Of a DNA stretch of 64,000 nt, positions 27,128 through 35,996 are shown piece by piece. Numbering within the stretch: the stretch's first letter is position 1; each line of letters starts with the position of its first letter. Source of the stretch: Gallibacter intestinalis (GTDB lineage Bacteria; Bacillota; Clostridia; Peptostreptococcales; Anaerovoracaceae); the NCBI RefSeq assembly GCF_014982745.1, contig NZ_JADCKA010000002.1, forward strand, positions 62,001 to 126,000, given 5' to 3'. The position numbers and the translations under genes are program-made. Below the pieces are notes generated by a model. The model was not told where the DNA came from. It searched no databases and was given only the letters and a program-made list of their open reading frames with translations.

Positions 27128-27277
27128 TTATTTATCTCTGCACTGCTCGCATTTCTGATTAGCTACGCTGCAGGATGTCTTGCTTGCAGACTGACATGAA
27201 GTCTGGCATTCACCGCAGCCGCCTGTTTTAACGCTGGCTCTGAGATCTCTTGTATCCAAAGTTTTTATTCTTTTCAT
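27128..27277 (-). CDS. scfA: SCIFF ranthipeptide precursor (variant)
   Basis: A 49-residue peptide read by eye. It starts MKRIKTLDTRDLRAS and continues VKTGGCGECQTSCQ, SASKTSCSVANQK, CEQCRDK. It has six Cys (21, 24, 28, 36, 43, 46) and the TGGCGECQTSCQS core, which identifies it as SCIFF (six cysteines in forty-five residues). Family members normally read QSACKTSCTV; here residue 32 is Ser and residue 37 is Ser, and an extra Cys sits near the end. The chosen ATG at 27277 is eight bases from AAGGAGGG; an in-frame ATG six bases earlier is too close. It has its own strong promoter and the maturase downstream. Confidence 0.95.
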   Translation of the reverse strand: MKRIKTLDTRDLRASVKTGGCGECQTSCQSASKTSCSVANQKCEQCRDK

Positions 27278-27309
27278 GGTCATTGCCCTCCTTGTAAAAT
27301 TCCTAAATT

Positions 27310-27338
27310 ATTGTATCAAAACAGATTGTCTGTGTCAA
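27310..27338 (-). promoter_or_regulatory. Promoter of scfA
   Basis: Minus strand TTGACA (27338-27333), 17-bp spacer, TACAAT (27315-27310): close to consensus, as expected for an abundantly made peptide. Confidence 0.9.
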
Positions 27339-27383
27339 TTTTACTATTTAGCAGTTTTATCAAAAACATATAAAAACTTAATA

Positions 27384-27412
27384 TTGCAAACTAATAAAAA
27401 TTGCAGTAATAT
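27384..27412 (+). promoter_or_regulatory. Promoter of the riboswitch/P-type ATPase transcript
   Basis: TTGCAA (27384-27389), 17-bp spacer, TAATAT (27407-27412). Start of transcription is expected about 27419, roughly 20 bases before the aptamer. Confidence 0.68.
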
Positions 27413-27436
27413 TAAGAAGTAAAAATCATATGCTAT

Positions 27437-27522
27437 CCTTTAAAAGGGAGTAGCCGGCATATAATGCAGTGTTCGCGTCAATACGGTTAACAACCCGCGT
27501 TCACTTTAAATGGCGAGACTTT
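27437..27522 (+). promoter_or_regulatory. yybP-ykoY (Mn2+) riboswitch aptamer
   Basis: The leader contains the signature AAAGGGAGTAGCC, then CGCGTCAATACGG, a helix pairing CGCG with CGCG, and TGGCGAGACTTTT pairing back to the CTTTAAAAG region. These are hallmarks of the yybP-ykoY element, which senses Mn2+ and turns on exporters. It precedes a cation P-type ATPase, a known target class (for example yoaB of Lactococcus). A covariance search for RF00080 would confirm it. Confidence 0.87.
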
Positions 27523-27568
27523 TAAACACTTATAGGCGTATTAGCCGCAGTGTTTGAAGTCTTTTTTG
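27516..27568 (+). terminator. Riboswitch expression-platform terminator
   Basis: Long stem pairing AGACTT..AAACACT with AGTGTTTGAAGTCT across an 18-base loop, then T6. The 5' arm overlaps the aptamer closing strand (GAGACTTTT), so aptamer and terminator folds are mutually exclusive: metal binding should prevent termination. Confidence 0.88.
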
Positions 27569-27601
27569 TTTATATGCACACATCATATCAAGGAGGAAAG
27601 A

Positions 27602-30172
27602 ATGTTTTACAACAAAAGTTCGGAAGAAGTTTTAAAAGAATTTGAATCTTCCACAGACGGACTATCTGAAGCACAAGTCACCGACCATAGAGAAAAATAC
27701 GGTGAAAACAAGCTTCAGGAAAAGAAAAAGAAAAGTACTTTGCTTGTATTTGCAGAGCAGTTTAAGGATCTTCTTGTAATCATCCTTATTGTCGCCGCCC
27801 TTATTTCCATTGCCACCGGTGATGTGGAAAGTACGGTTGTAATTTTAGCGGTAATTACTCTCAATGCGATACTTGGTACAGTACAGTATGTGAAAGCCGA
27901 AAAATCCCTTGAGAGCTTAAAAAAGCTTTCGGCACCTGTGGCCAAAGTTATTCGTGACGGTCAGCAGCTTGAAATTCCTGCATCTGAATTGGTTGTAGGA
28001 GATATTATTAAGCTTGAGGCCGGCGATGTGGTTCCAAGTGATGGCAGATTGCTTGAGGCTTACTCATTAAAGATCAACGAAAGTGCCCTAACAGGTGAAT
28101 CAGAAGCCGTTGAAAAAGATCCTTCTGTCATTGACAGTGAAAAGGTTGCATTAGGTGATCAAAAAAATATGGTATTTTCGAGCTCACTTGTAACATACGG
28201 CAGAGGACTGGCTGTTATAACCGCTGTAGGACATGATACTGAGCTTGGTAAAATTGCCGACCTTATTTCAAATACAGCAGAGAGAAAGACGCCTCTTCAG
28301 GTTAATATGGATAACTTCAGTAAAAAGCTGTCCATTATTATCATTTTAATCTGTGTGCTCGTATTTGGACTCAGCGTATACAGGGGCGAAACCATAATGG
28401 ATGCCCTACTCTTTGCAGTTGCTCTTGCAGTTGCAGCAATACCTGAAGCCCTTAGCTCGATAATTACAATATCACTGGCCATAGGTACATCAAGAATGGC
28501 GAAGGAAAATGCCATAGTAAAAGAGCTTAAAGCCGTTGAAGGATTAGGCTGTGTATCTATCATATGCTCTGATAAGACAGGTACCCTCACTCAAAATAAA
28601 ATGACTGTTGAGGATGTATACTGCTACCCTACTAATAAGCAGACTTTATTGATATCATCCATAATGTGTAACGACACTGCTATCGTTGATGGTGAAACCT
28701 TTGGTGATCCTACTGAAACAGCTTTCGTGGATTATTATATGGCCAACAACGACGATTACACGGAAATGATGGCAACTCATCCGAGAATCGGAGAGCTTCC
28801 TTTTGATTCTGAGCGTAAGCTTATGAGTACCCTTCACGATATGGAAGGCAAAATCACTATGTTTACAAAGGGTGCTCCGGATGTGCTTATAGAAAGATGT
28901 GGATATTTCCTCGATGCTAACGGACAGGTTGCACTTCTTAATGAAGAGGAAAAGGAAAAAATTAAACAGAAAAACTTTGATTATTCATCAGGGGGATTAA
29001 GAGTTCTGGCCTTTGCCATGAAAACATATGACGCCTTAAAGGAACTTAACTTTGACGATGAAAAAGATCTTGTTTTTATCGGTCTTGAAGCAGAAATGGA
29101 CCCTCCTAGAGTTGAATCAGCTCCTGCTGTTGCAGACTGTATTAAAGCCGGTATTAAACCTATTATGATAACAGGCGACCACAAAGTAACAGCCTCTGCA
29201 ATAGCTAAAAAGATAGGTATTTTACAGGATGGAGATAAAGCTATAACAGGTCCTGAGCTTGACGAAATGGATGATGAAACACTAGCTAAGGAGCTTCCAC
29301 ACATTTCTGTATATGCTAGAGTATCCCCTGATAACAAGATAAGAATTGTTAACGCATGGCAGGAACTTGGTCATATCGTTGCCATGACCGGTGACGGAGT
29401 AAACGATGCCCCTGCTTTAAAACAGGCTGATATCGGTATTGCAATGGGTATCACGGGTACAGAAGTATCCAAAGATGCTTCTGCTATGATTCTTACCGAT
29501 GATAACTTTGCTACGATTATCAAGTCTGTTTTAAACGGAAGAAATATCTATGCAAATATAAAGAATGCCATCAAGTTCTTGCTTTCAGGTAATGCTGCAG
29601 GTATCTTCTCTGTATTGTATGCTTCATTGGCAGGACTTCCGGCACCTTTTGCCGCTGTACATCTGCTGTTTATCAATCTTCTTACAGACAGCCTTCCTGC
29701 CCTTGCCATCAGCATGGAGCCGAGCAATGAAGAGCTTATAAAAGATAAACCGAGAAGCAGAGATGAATCTATCCTGACTAAAGCTTTTGTTGGTGAAGTC
29801 GGATTCCAGGGTATATTGATTGCAATTGCAACTATGGCTGCCTTTTATATCGGATATGAAACAAGCACTGAGGCTGCAATGACAATGGCATTTTCAACTC
29901 TTTGTCTTGCAAGATTGTGGCATGGCTTTAACTCAAGAGGTAAGCAGTCCATATTCAAACTGGGTTTAACCACTAATGTTTACACTATAGGAGCATTCTT
30001 CCTGGGACTTATACTTCTCAGCCTTGTACTCTTTGTACCGTTCCTGGAAGAAGTATTCTCTGTGGCAGTGCTCTCATGGGCTCAGATTGGATGGATTGCA
30101 CTTCTTGCCTTCCTGCCGACAGTAGTGATACAGATAAAGAAAATTATCGTAGACCATATGGAAAACAAATAA
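27602..30172 (+). CDS. P-type ATPase, Mn2+/Ca2+ efflux type
   Basis: P2-type cation pump of 856 aa. Visible motifs are LTGES (actuator), the phosphorylation site DKTGTLT at Asp324, KGAPD, TGDHK, and TGDGVNDAPALKQADIGIAMG in the hinge. Transmembrane helix 4 reads AAIPEALSSI rather than the SERCA-like PEGLP, a variant I associate with CaxP/YoaB-type pumps. About ten hydrophobic segments are present. The start is ATG 27602, with AAGGAGG upstream; upstream in-frame codons lie inside the terminator and are not used. Control by a yybP-ykoY riboswitch argues for Mn2+ export. Confidence 0.94.
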   Translation: MFYNKSSEEVLKEFESSTDGLSEAQVTDHREKYGENKLQEKKKKSTLLVFAEQFKDLLVIILIVAALISIATGDVESTVVILAVITLNAILGTVQYVKAEKSLESLKKLSAPVAKVIRDGQQLEIPASELVVGDIIKLEAGDVVPSDGRLLEAYSLKINESALTGESEAVEKDPSVIDSEKVALGDQKNMVFSSSLVTYGRGLAVITAVGHDTELGKIADLISNTAERKTPLQVNMDNFSKKLSIIIILICVLVFGLSVYRGETIMDALLFAVALAVAAIPEALSSIITISLAIGTSRMAKENAIVKELKAVEGLGCVSIICSDKTGTLTQNKMTVEDVYCYPTNKQTLLISSIMCNDTAIVDGETFGDPTETAFVDYYMANNDDYTEMMATHPRIGELPFDSERKLMSTLHDMEGKITMFTKGAPDVLIERCGYFLDANGQVALLNEEEKEKIKQKNFDYSSGGLRVLAFAMKTYDALKELNFDDEKDLVFIGLEAEMDPPRVESAPAVADCIKAGIKPIMITGDHKVTASAIAKKIGILQDGDKAITGPELDEMDDETLAKELPHISVYARVSPDNKIRIVNAWQELGHIVAMTGDGVNDAPALKQADIGIAMGITGTEVSKDASAMILTDDNFATIIKSVLNGRNIYANIKNAIKFLLSGNAAGIFSVLYASLAGLPAPFAAVHLLFINLLTDSLPALAISMEPSNEELIKDKPRSRDESILTKAFVGEVGFQGILIAIATMAAFYIGYETSTEAAMTMAFSTLCLARLWHGFNSRGKQSIFKLGLTTNVYTIGAFFLGLILLSLVLFVPFLEEVFSVAVLSWAQIGWIALLAFLPTVVIQIKKIIVDHMENK

Positions 30173-30196
30173 ACAAATATTGTGAGATGATTAACT

Positions 30197-31444
30197 ATGG
30201 AAAGGAAAAAGGACAGAACAATACTGCACTGTGACATGAACGGGTTTTACGCATCAGTAGAGCTTTTGGACTATCCACAGTATAAAAATATTCCTATGGC
30301 GGTATGCGGAGATCCCAAAAGCCGCCATGGAATAATCCTTGCTAAAAATGAGCCAGCAAAGAAATTCGGCATAAAAACCGCTGAAACAATTTGGCAGGCT
30401 AAAAAGAAATGTCCTTCATTGGTATGCGTACCTCCCCATCATGATAAATACTCAAAATACAGTAAAATGATTAATGAGATTTATCTCAGATATACCGATA
30501 TGGTGGAGCCATTTTCCATAGACGAATCCTGGCTGGATGTTTCGGCTAGCCTCACCCTATTTGGTTCGGGTAAGGAAATAGCTGATCAGATACGAGAAAT
30601 CGTAAAAAAAGAATTAGGACTTACACTTTCTGCTGGAGTTTCATTTAATAAAATATTTGCGAAAATGGGCAGCGAGTATAAAAAACCCGATGCCACCACC
30701 GTAATAACAAGAGAAAACTACAAAAATATAATTTGGCCAATGGATATATCAGAGATGTTTTTTGTCGGGAAAGCAACCGCTGATAAACTTAAAACCGCAG
30801 GTATCCATACAATTGGCGATCTTGCAAACACCAGTCGTCCCCTTCTTGTTTCAATGCTAGGCAAACATGGCGGCATGTTGTACGATTATTCCAACGGTCT
30901 AGATGAAGAACCTGTCAGTCTTTATTCAGACAGAGAAAAAATTAAATCAGTTGGTCACGGTATGACTTTTACAAGAAATATTACAGGAAGTGAAGATATT
31001 AAGGCTGCCCTATCTGGTCTCTGCGATAAGGTAGCCAGCAGACTTAGAAGAAATAAAATGAGAGCATGGGGAGTTAAGGTGGATATAAAAGATCCTGACT
31101 TTAATGTGGTTTCAAAGCAAAAACAGCTTGATGCGGCAATAAATACAGCAGAAGATATAAGTATTGCTTCATATGAGCTTATAACCTCATTTTGGCCCTT
31201 AGACAGACCTATTAGATTATTAACCGTTACAGCTATAAATCTTGTGGATGAAAATGAAGCTCAGCAGCTTTCATTCTTTGATACTGAAAACACACAGCGT
31301 CGTCAACGGGCTGAATCCGTTGAACGAACCCTTGATATGATAAGAGATAAATACGGAAGTTCTTCTATAGGCTTTGGAAGAACTGTAAATAATGATATAG
31401 GTATCAAATACAAAGAGCCAAATAAAAATAATGATGATGATTGA
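30197..31444 (+). CDS. dinB: DNA polymerase IV (Y family)
   Basis: Translesion polymerase of 415 aa. The catalytic site shows HCDMNGFYASVE (first metal Asp and steric-gate region) and EPFSIDESWLDVSAS (SxDE). A little-finger domain occupies roughly residues 240-350. A C-terminal QQLSFFD (about residue 352-358) looks like a beta-clamp binding motif (consensus QxxLF / QLSLF). It starts 24 bp after the ATPase stop with a weak ribosome site, so it may be co-transcribed and therefore partly manganese-responsive. Ends at a bidirectional terminator. Confidence 0.96.
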   Translation: MERKKDRTILHCDMNGFYASVELLDYPQYKNIPMAVCGDPKSRHGIILAKNEPAKKFGIKTAETIWQAKKKCPSLVCVPPHHDKYSKYSKMINEIYLRYTDMVEPFSIDESWLDVSASLTLFGSGKEIADQIREIVKKELGLTLSAGVSFNKIFAKMGSEYKKPDATTVITRENYKNIIWPMDISEMFFVGKATADKLKTAGIHTIGDLANTSRPLLVSMLGKHGGMLYDYSNGLDEEPVSLYSDREKIKSVGHGMTFTRNITGSEDIKAALSGLCDKVASRLRRNKMRAWGVKVDIKDPDFNVVSKQKQLDAAINTAEDISIASYELITSFWPLDRPIRLLTVTAINLVDENEAQQLSFFDTENTQRRQRAESVERTLDMIRDKYGSSSIGFGRTVNNDIGIKYKEPNKNNDDD

Positions 31445-31459
31445 GCTATTTTAACCGAT

Positions 31460-31497
31460 AAAAAAGCAACTGAATTATTAAATCAGCTGCTTTTTTA
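31460..31497. terminator. Bidirectional intrinsic terminator (dinB / pfkA)
   Basis: Stem AAAAAAGCA-A-CTGA / TCAG-C-TGCTTTTTT with A/T runs on both ends, between convergent genes. Confidence 0.88.
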
Positions 31498-31498
31498 T

Positions 31499-32461
31499 TT
31501 ATGCTAATGTCATTACAAGTTCTAGTAAATCAGCACGAACTTTATTTTCAATATTGTCGGCTATTTTAAGATCAACTAAAGTTACCTTTTGACCGTCAAA
31601 GCCAATTGCTGTACTAGGTTTATCTTCTGATATAAGTCTGACAGCCTCGGAGCCCATAAGGGTTGCCATGTTTCTGTCTAAAGCTGTCGGAGAGCCGCCT
31701 CTCTGAAGGTATCCAAGGATGACTGTACGCACGTCTTCACCGATTCCCATTTTAATTTCTTCTGTAAGTTCTTCGGTCGAAATATCAGCGCCTTCTGCTC
31801 TAATTATGATACTGTTCTTTTTCTGACGACTGATGCCTTCTTTAATTTTATCTATTATTTTGGCAATATCGGATTTCACTTCCGGAATCAGCACAGCATC
31901 AGCTCCTCCAGCAAGACCGGACATAAGAGCAATATCTCCACAATTACGCCCCATAACCTCTATGATTGTTGTTTTATCATGGGACATACCGGTTTCTCTT
32001 ATTCCATTTGCAGCATTTACTACAGTGTTTACAGCAGTATCAAAACCTATGGAATACGCACAATAGCCTAAATCGTTATCAATCGTAGCAGGGATAAACT
32101 GAACATTTATCCCTCTTTTAACAAGTTCTAAGGCTCCCTTTAAGGTACCGTCACCACCGATGGCTATAATGGAGTCCAGTTTTGCTTTATTAATATTTTC
32201 TACAGCCTTATCAATACCTTTATCAGTTTTGAATTCTTCACATCGTGCCGTTTTAAGAACAGTTCCTCCTCTGTGGATTATATCTCCAACATGGGCAATA
32301 TTCATAAGTCTTATATCACCCTCAATAAGACCTTTGTACCCATGTCCTATACCGTATACTTCCATGCCTGTTCTTATACCCTTACGGGTAACAGCTCTAA
32401 TGGCCGCATTCATTCCTGGAGCATCTCCTCCGCTGGTAAGCACGCATATTCTCTTTATCAT
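31499..32461 (-). CDS. pfkA: ATP-dependent 6-phosphofructokinase
   Basis: Key glycolytic kinase, 320 aa, standard bacterial PfkA length. Motifs are VLTSGGDAPGMNAAIRAV, the catalytic IPATIDNDL (TxDxD), AIGGDGTLKG and EVMGRNCGDIAL; LGYLQRGGSPTALDRNMAT is the C-terminal signature. GGDGT supports ATP use rather than PPi. The start at 32461 follows GGGAGA. It follows dnaE by 21 bp; dnaE-pfkA(-pyk) linkage is typical of Firmicutes, though no pyk is here. Confidence 0.97.
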   Translation of the reverse strand: MIKRICVLTSGGDAPGMNAAIRAVTRKGIRTGMEVYGIGHGYKGLIEGDIRLMNIAHVGDIIHRGGTVLKTARCEEFKTDKGIDKAVENINKAKLDSIIAIGGDGTLKGALELVKRGINVQFIPATIDNDLGYCAYSIGFDTAVNTVVNAANGIRETGMSHDKTTIIEVMGRNCGDIALMSGLAGGADAVLIPEVKSDIAKIIDKIKEGISRQKKNSIIIRAEGADISTEELTEEIKMGIGEDVRTVILGYLQRGGSPTALDRNMATLMGSEAVRLISEDKPSTAIGFDGQKVTLVDLKIADNIENKVRADLLELVMTLA

Positions 32462-32482
32462 ATGATAATCTCCCTGCTATTT

Positions 32483-35400
32483 TCAGCTTTGAATTTTTAC
32501 ATTGGTTTTGCCGACTATATCAGCAGCCTCTTGTAATATTGGGCTGTTTTCGTCCACCCACATATTTTGCGGTGCTTTCATAGCCTTCCCATCCGGTGTA
32601 TATATTATAACCGGTGTATTGCCGCTGTATTTTTGTAAAAGCTGAACAATCATATCCATATCTTCTTTTTCTGTCAGTTCATTTCCAAGTCTAATTTTAA
32701 TTAGTGAGCCTGACCTTTTTTTGTTATCTGTTGTCATTTGCTGTTTTGAAGACTCATAATCAGATATCGCCGAAATGGAATCAGCCAATATCTTAGGTGG
32801 CTCATCTTCTTTAAAATTTAAAGTACCGCTAATAACTACAATATTGTCCTCCATGGTTAAAGGCTGATATCTTTCGTATGTGTTAGGAAATACTATAACC
32901 TCCATCATACCGTACAAATCCTCCAAATCCAGGAAGCACATCATCTGATTCTTTTTAGTGAGGAGTGTCTTTCTGCCGCTTACAAGACCTGCAACTACAA
33001 CCTTCTGTCCATCTCTTATTTCGCTTGTAAGGCCTTCGGAAATCTCCTGCTGACTCTTTTGAAGAAGATCGGAATTGACCGAGGTGATTTTCTCAATTTT
33101 TTCCTCGTAGTCCTCTAGAGGATGACCTGTAATATAAACACCCATCATTTCCTTTTCAAGGGCATTTATAACTTCCTTAGAAAAAGGAACAACATCAGGC
33201 AAACTCATTGTTATATCGGCAGCTTCCATTTCCTCAGTATTAAGATCAAAGAGAGACATCTGACCATCGATATTCTTTTTTGATTCCTTTTGAGCTGATT
33301 CGATAAGTTCCTCATAAACAGACAGGTACTGTGCTCTGTTTGAATTCATCGAATCAAAGGCTCCTGCTTTAATGAGAGATTCAATAGCTTTTTTATTTAT
33401 CTTATGGATATCCTGGTTAGATATAAATTCGAATATATCCTTGGCTTTACCTTTCTCATTTCTAGTCTCAATTATGGAATCAATTACGCTTTCACCGACA
33501 TTTTTTATTCCCATAAGGCCGTAGCGAATTTTACCGTCTTTAACAGTGAATTTTTTTTCGCTTTCGTTAACGTCAGGTGGCAATACCTCTATGCCCATCT
33601 CATGGCAGTTTCTTATATATTTAGCAATCTGATGGCCGTCATTCATTACACTGGTCATAAGCGCTGCCATAAATTCAGTGGCGTAATGAGCCTTAAGATA
33701 TCCAGTCTCATAGCCTATAACTGCATATGCAGCTGCATGGGATTTATTAAAGGCGTATTCAGCAAATGTAACCATCTGATTGAATATCTGTTCAGCGATT
33801 TCCTTTGAGATTCCCTTTTCAGCACAGCCTTTAATAAATATCTCCTTTTCCGCCAGCATGACATCCATTTTCTTTTTACCCATGGCACGCCTTAAAATAT
33901 CGCTTCTGCCATATGTATATCCTGCCAGGTCTCTTACTATCTGCATAACCTGTTCCTGATAAATAAGGCAGCCGTATGTAACGGACAAAATAGGTTCAAG
34001 AAGCGGATGGAGATACTGTATCTTGTCCGGATTTTTTTTGTTTTCGATATATGATGGAATTGAAGCCATTGGACCCGGTCTATAAAGGGCAATTCCCGCT
34101 ACAATATCCTCAAAGCAGTTAGGCTTAAGATTTTTCATAAACTGGGTCATTCCCGCAGATTCCAGCTGAAATATTCCCTGAGTATTACCGCTAGATATAA
34201 GCTCATATACTGCAGGGTCATCATATTCCATCTTTGAAAAATTAATCCTAACACCATGTTCTCTTTCAATTAGATCAAGGGCATCTCTAATAACCGTTAG
34301 GTTTCTAAGACCGAGAAAGTCCATTTTAAGCAGACCCAGCTCCTCAATTGTTGTCATCGGGAACTGAGTTGATATGCCCTTATCAGCAAGATATAAAGGC
34401 ACATATTCATCTATCGCCTTTTTTGAAATAACTACACCTGCTGCATGGGTTGATGCATGTCTTGGCATGCCTTCAAGTGCCTTTGAGGTATCAATGACCT
34501 TTCTTACCGTTTCACTGGACTCATACATTTCCTTAAGCTCAGGACTGACTTCCAGTGCTTTTTCAATGGTCATTTTAAGATCAAATGGAATTGCCTTAGC
34601 TATGGCATCTGTTTCAGCATAACTTACATCAAGAGCTCTTCCCACATCTCTTACAACTGCTTTGGCCTTCAGAGTACCAAAGGTGATAATCTGAGCAACC
34701 TTATCGGCACCGTACTTAGAAATAACATAATCAATAACTTCCTGTCTTCTCTCATAACAGAAGTCTATATCGATATCAGGCATGCTGACTCTTTCTGGAT
34801 TTAAAAATCTTTCAAAAATCAGATTGTATTTAATCGGATCAATATCCGTTATATGCAATGTGTATGCAACTATGCTGCCAGCAGCAGAACCTCTTCCCGG
34901 TCCAACAACAATTCCCTGCTCCCTAGCATAGTTAATAAAATCCCAAACAATGAGAAAGTATTCCACATATCCCATTTGTTCTATTATGGAAAGCTCATAA
35001 TCAAGTCTTTCCTTTAATTCGGATCCGCCATTTGGGTATCTTTCTGAAAGGCCTTTTTCACACAGTTCTCTCAGATATGATTTATTGTCCTTACCATCAG
35101 GGGCTACGAATTCAGGAAGATGTAAAGTGCCAAATTCAAATTCAACATCGCACTGATCGGCAATTACCTGAGTATTGTCAATTGCCTGAGGACAAGCAGC
35201 AAAGATTTTTCTCATTTCATCTTCACTTTTGAGATAAAACTGGTCATTGGGAAAGCGCATCCTGTTTTCGTCAGAAATACTGGTAGCTGTTTGTATGCAC
35301 AAAAGCACTTCATGGGCCTTTGCATCCTCTCTTTTTACATAATGAACATCATTTGTTGCAACCAGCGGTATTCCTGTTTCTTCGCTGAGTCTTAACATAT

Positions 35401-35962
35401 CGGAATATATACGAGCTTCTTCTTCAAGTCCCTGGTCTTGAAGCTCAAGATAATAATTGCCCTCTCCGAAAATATCAAGATATTCCAGCGCTTCATCCTT
35501 AGCGCCCTCATAATCTCCGCGTAAAAGATGCTGCTGTATATCCCCTGCAAGGCAGGCAGAAAGACATATGATACCTTCACTAAATTCTCTTAAAACTTCC
35601 TTATCAACTCTTGGTTTATAATAATATCCTTCTGTAAACCCTCTACTAACAATCTTTACGAGATTGTGATATCCGATATTATTCTTTGCAAGAAGTATAA
35701 GATGTGCCTGCTTTTTATCAAGGGCAGGATCCTTGTCATGTCTTGTTCTAGCTGCCATATATACTTCGCAGCCTATTATCGGTTTAATTCCCTGTTTTTT
35801 GCACTCACGCCAAAAATCCACGACGCCAAACATAACGCCGTGGTCAGTAATTGCAAGGGAATTCATCCCAAGCTCCTTAGCGGAAGCAACCAGATCTTTC
35901 AATCTGGCTGCTCCGTCAAGAAGGCTATATTCAGTATGTACATGCAAATGTGTAAATGCCAT
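32483..35962 (-). CDS. dnaE: DNA polymerase III alpha subunit (DnaE)
   Basis: Replicative C-family polymerase of 1159 aa. The N-terminal PHP domain reads FTHLHVHTEYSLLDGAARL; the palm has GPGRGSAAGSIVAYTL and the catalytic triad segment MPDIDIDFCYERR. The fingers (GRSDILRRAMGKKK) and a C-terminal OB fold (VVVAGLVSGRKTLLTKKNQMMCFLDLEDLYG, read in parts) follow. The ATG at 35962 (MAFTHLH) has AGAAGG eight bases upstream and is preferred over an in-frame TTG two codons earlier. It lies 34 bp after pyc. Confidence 0.98.
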   Translation of the reverse strand: MAFTHLHVHTEYSLLDGAARLKDLVASAKELGMNSLAITDHGVMFGVVDFWRECKKQGIKPIIGCEVYMAARTRHDKDPALDKKQAHLILLAKNNIGYHNLVKIVSRGFTEGYYYKPRVDKEVLREFSEGIICLSACLAGDIQQHLLRGDYEGAKDEALEYLDIFGEGNYYLELQDQGLEEEARIYSDMLRLSEETGIPLVATNDVHYVKREDAKAHEVLLCIQTATSISDENRMRFPNDQFYLKSEDEMRKIFAACPQAIDNTQVIADQCDVEFEFGTLHLPEFVAPDGKDNKSYLRELCEKGLSERYPNGGSELKERLDYELSIIEQMGYVEYFLIVWDFINYAREQGIVVGPGRGSAAGSIVAYTLHITDIDPIKYNLIFERFLNPERVSMPDIDIDFCYERRQEVIDYVISKYGADKVAQIITFGTLKAKAVVRDVGRALDVSYAETDAIAKAIPFDLKMTIEKALEVSPELKEMYESSETVRKVIDTSKALEGMPRHASTHAAGVVISKKAIDEYVPLYLADKGISTQFPMTTIEELGLLKMDFLGLRNLTVIRDALDLIEREHGVRINFSKMEYDDPAVYELISSGNTQGIFQLESAGMTQFMKNLKPNCFEDIVAGIALYRPGPMASIPSYIENKKNPDKIQYLHPLLEPILSVTYGCLIYQEQVMQIVRDLAGYTYGRSDILRRAMGKKKMDVMLAEKEIFIKGCAEKGISKEIAEQIFNQMVTFAEYAFNKSHAAAYAVIGYETGYLKAHYATEFMAALMTSVMNDGHQIAKYIRNCHEMGIEVLPPDVNESEKKFTVKDGKIRYGLMGIKNVGESVIDSIIETRNEKGKAKDIFEFISNQDIHKINKKAIESLIKAGAFDSMNSNRAQYLSVYEELIESAQKESKKNIDGQMSLFDLNTEEMEAADITMSLPDVVPFSKEVINALEKEMMGVYITGHPLEDYEEKIEKITSVNSDLLQKSQQEISEGLTSEIRDGQKVVVAGLVSGRKTLLTKKNQMMCFLDLEDLYGMMEVIVFPNTYERYQPLTMEDNIVVISGTLNFKEDEPPKILADSISAISDYESSKQQMTTDNKKRSGSLIKIRLGNELTEKEDMDMIVQLLQKYSGNTPVIIYTPDGKAMKAPQNMWVDENSPILQEAADIVGKTNVKIQS

Positions 35963-35996
35963 ATGCAATACCTTCTTTAAATTCTTAAACTAGTTT

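Noticed and set aside
27437-27568. Link between the GCCGCAGTG in this leader and the similar string in the 18140-18186 hairpin
   Set aside because: Only about ten bases agree and the surrounding structures are unrelated.
27554-27601. Upstream in-frame TTG extension of the P-type ATPase
   Set aside because: It lies inside the riboswitch terminator; the ATG at 27602 has a proper AAGGAGG.
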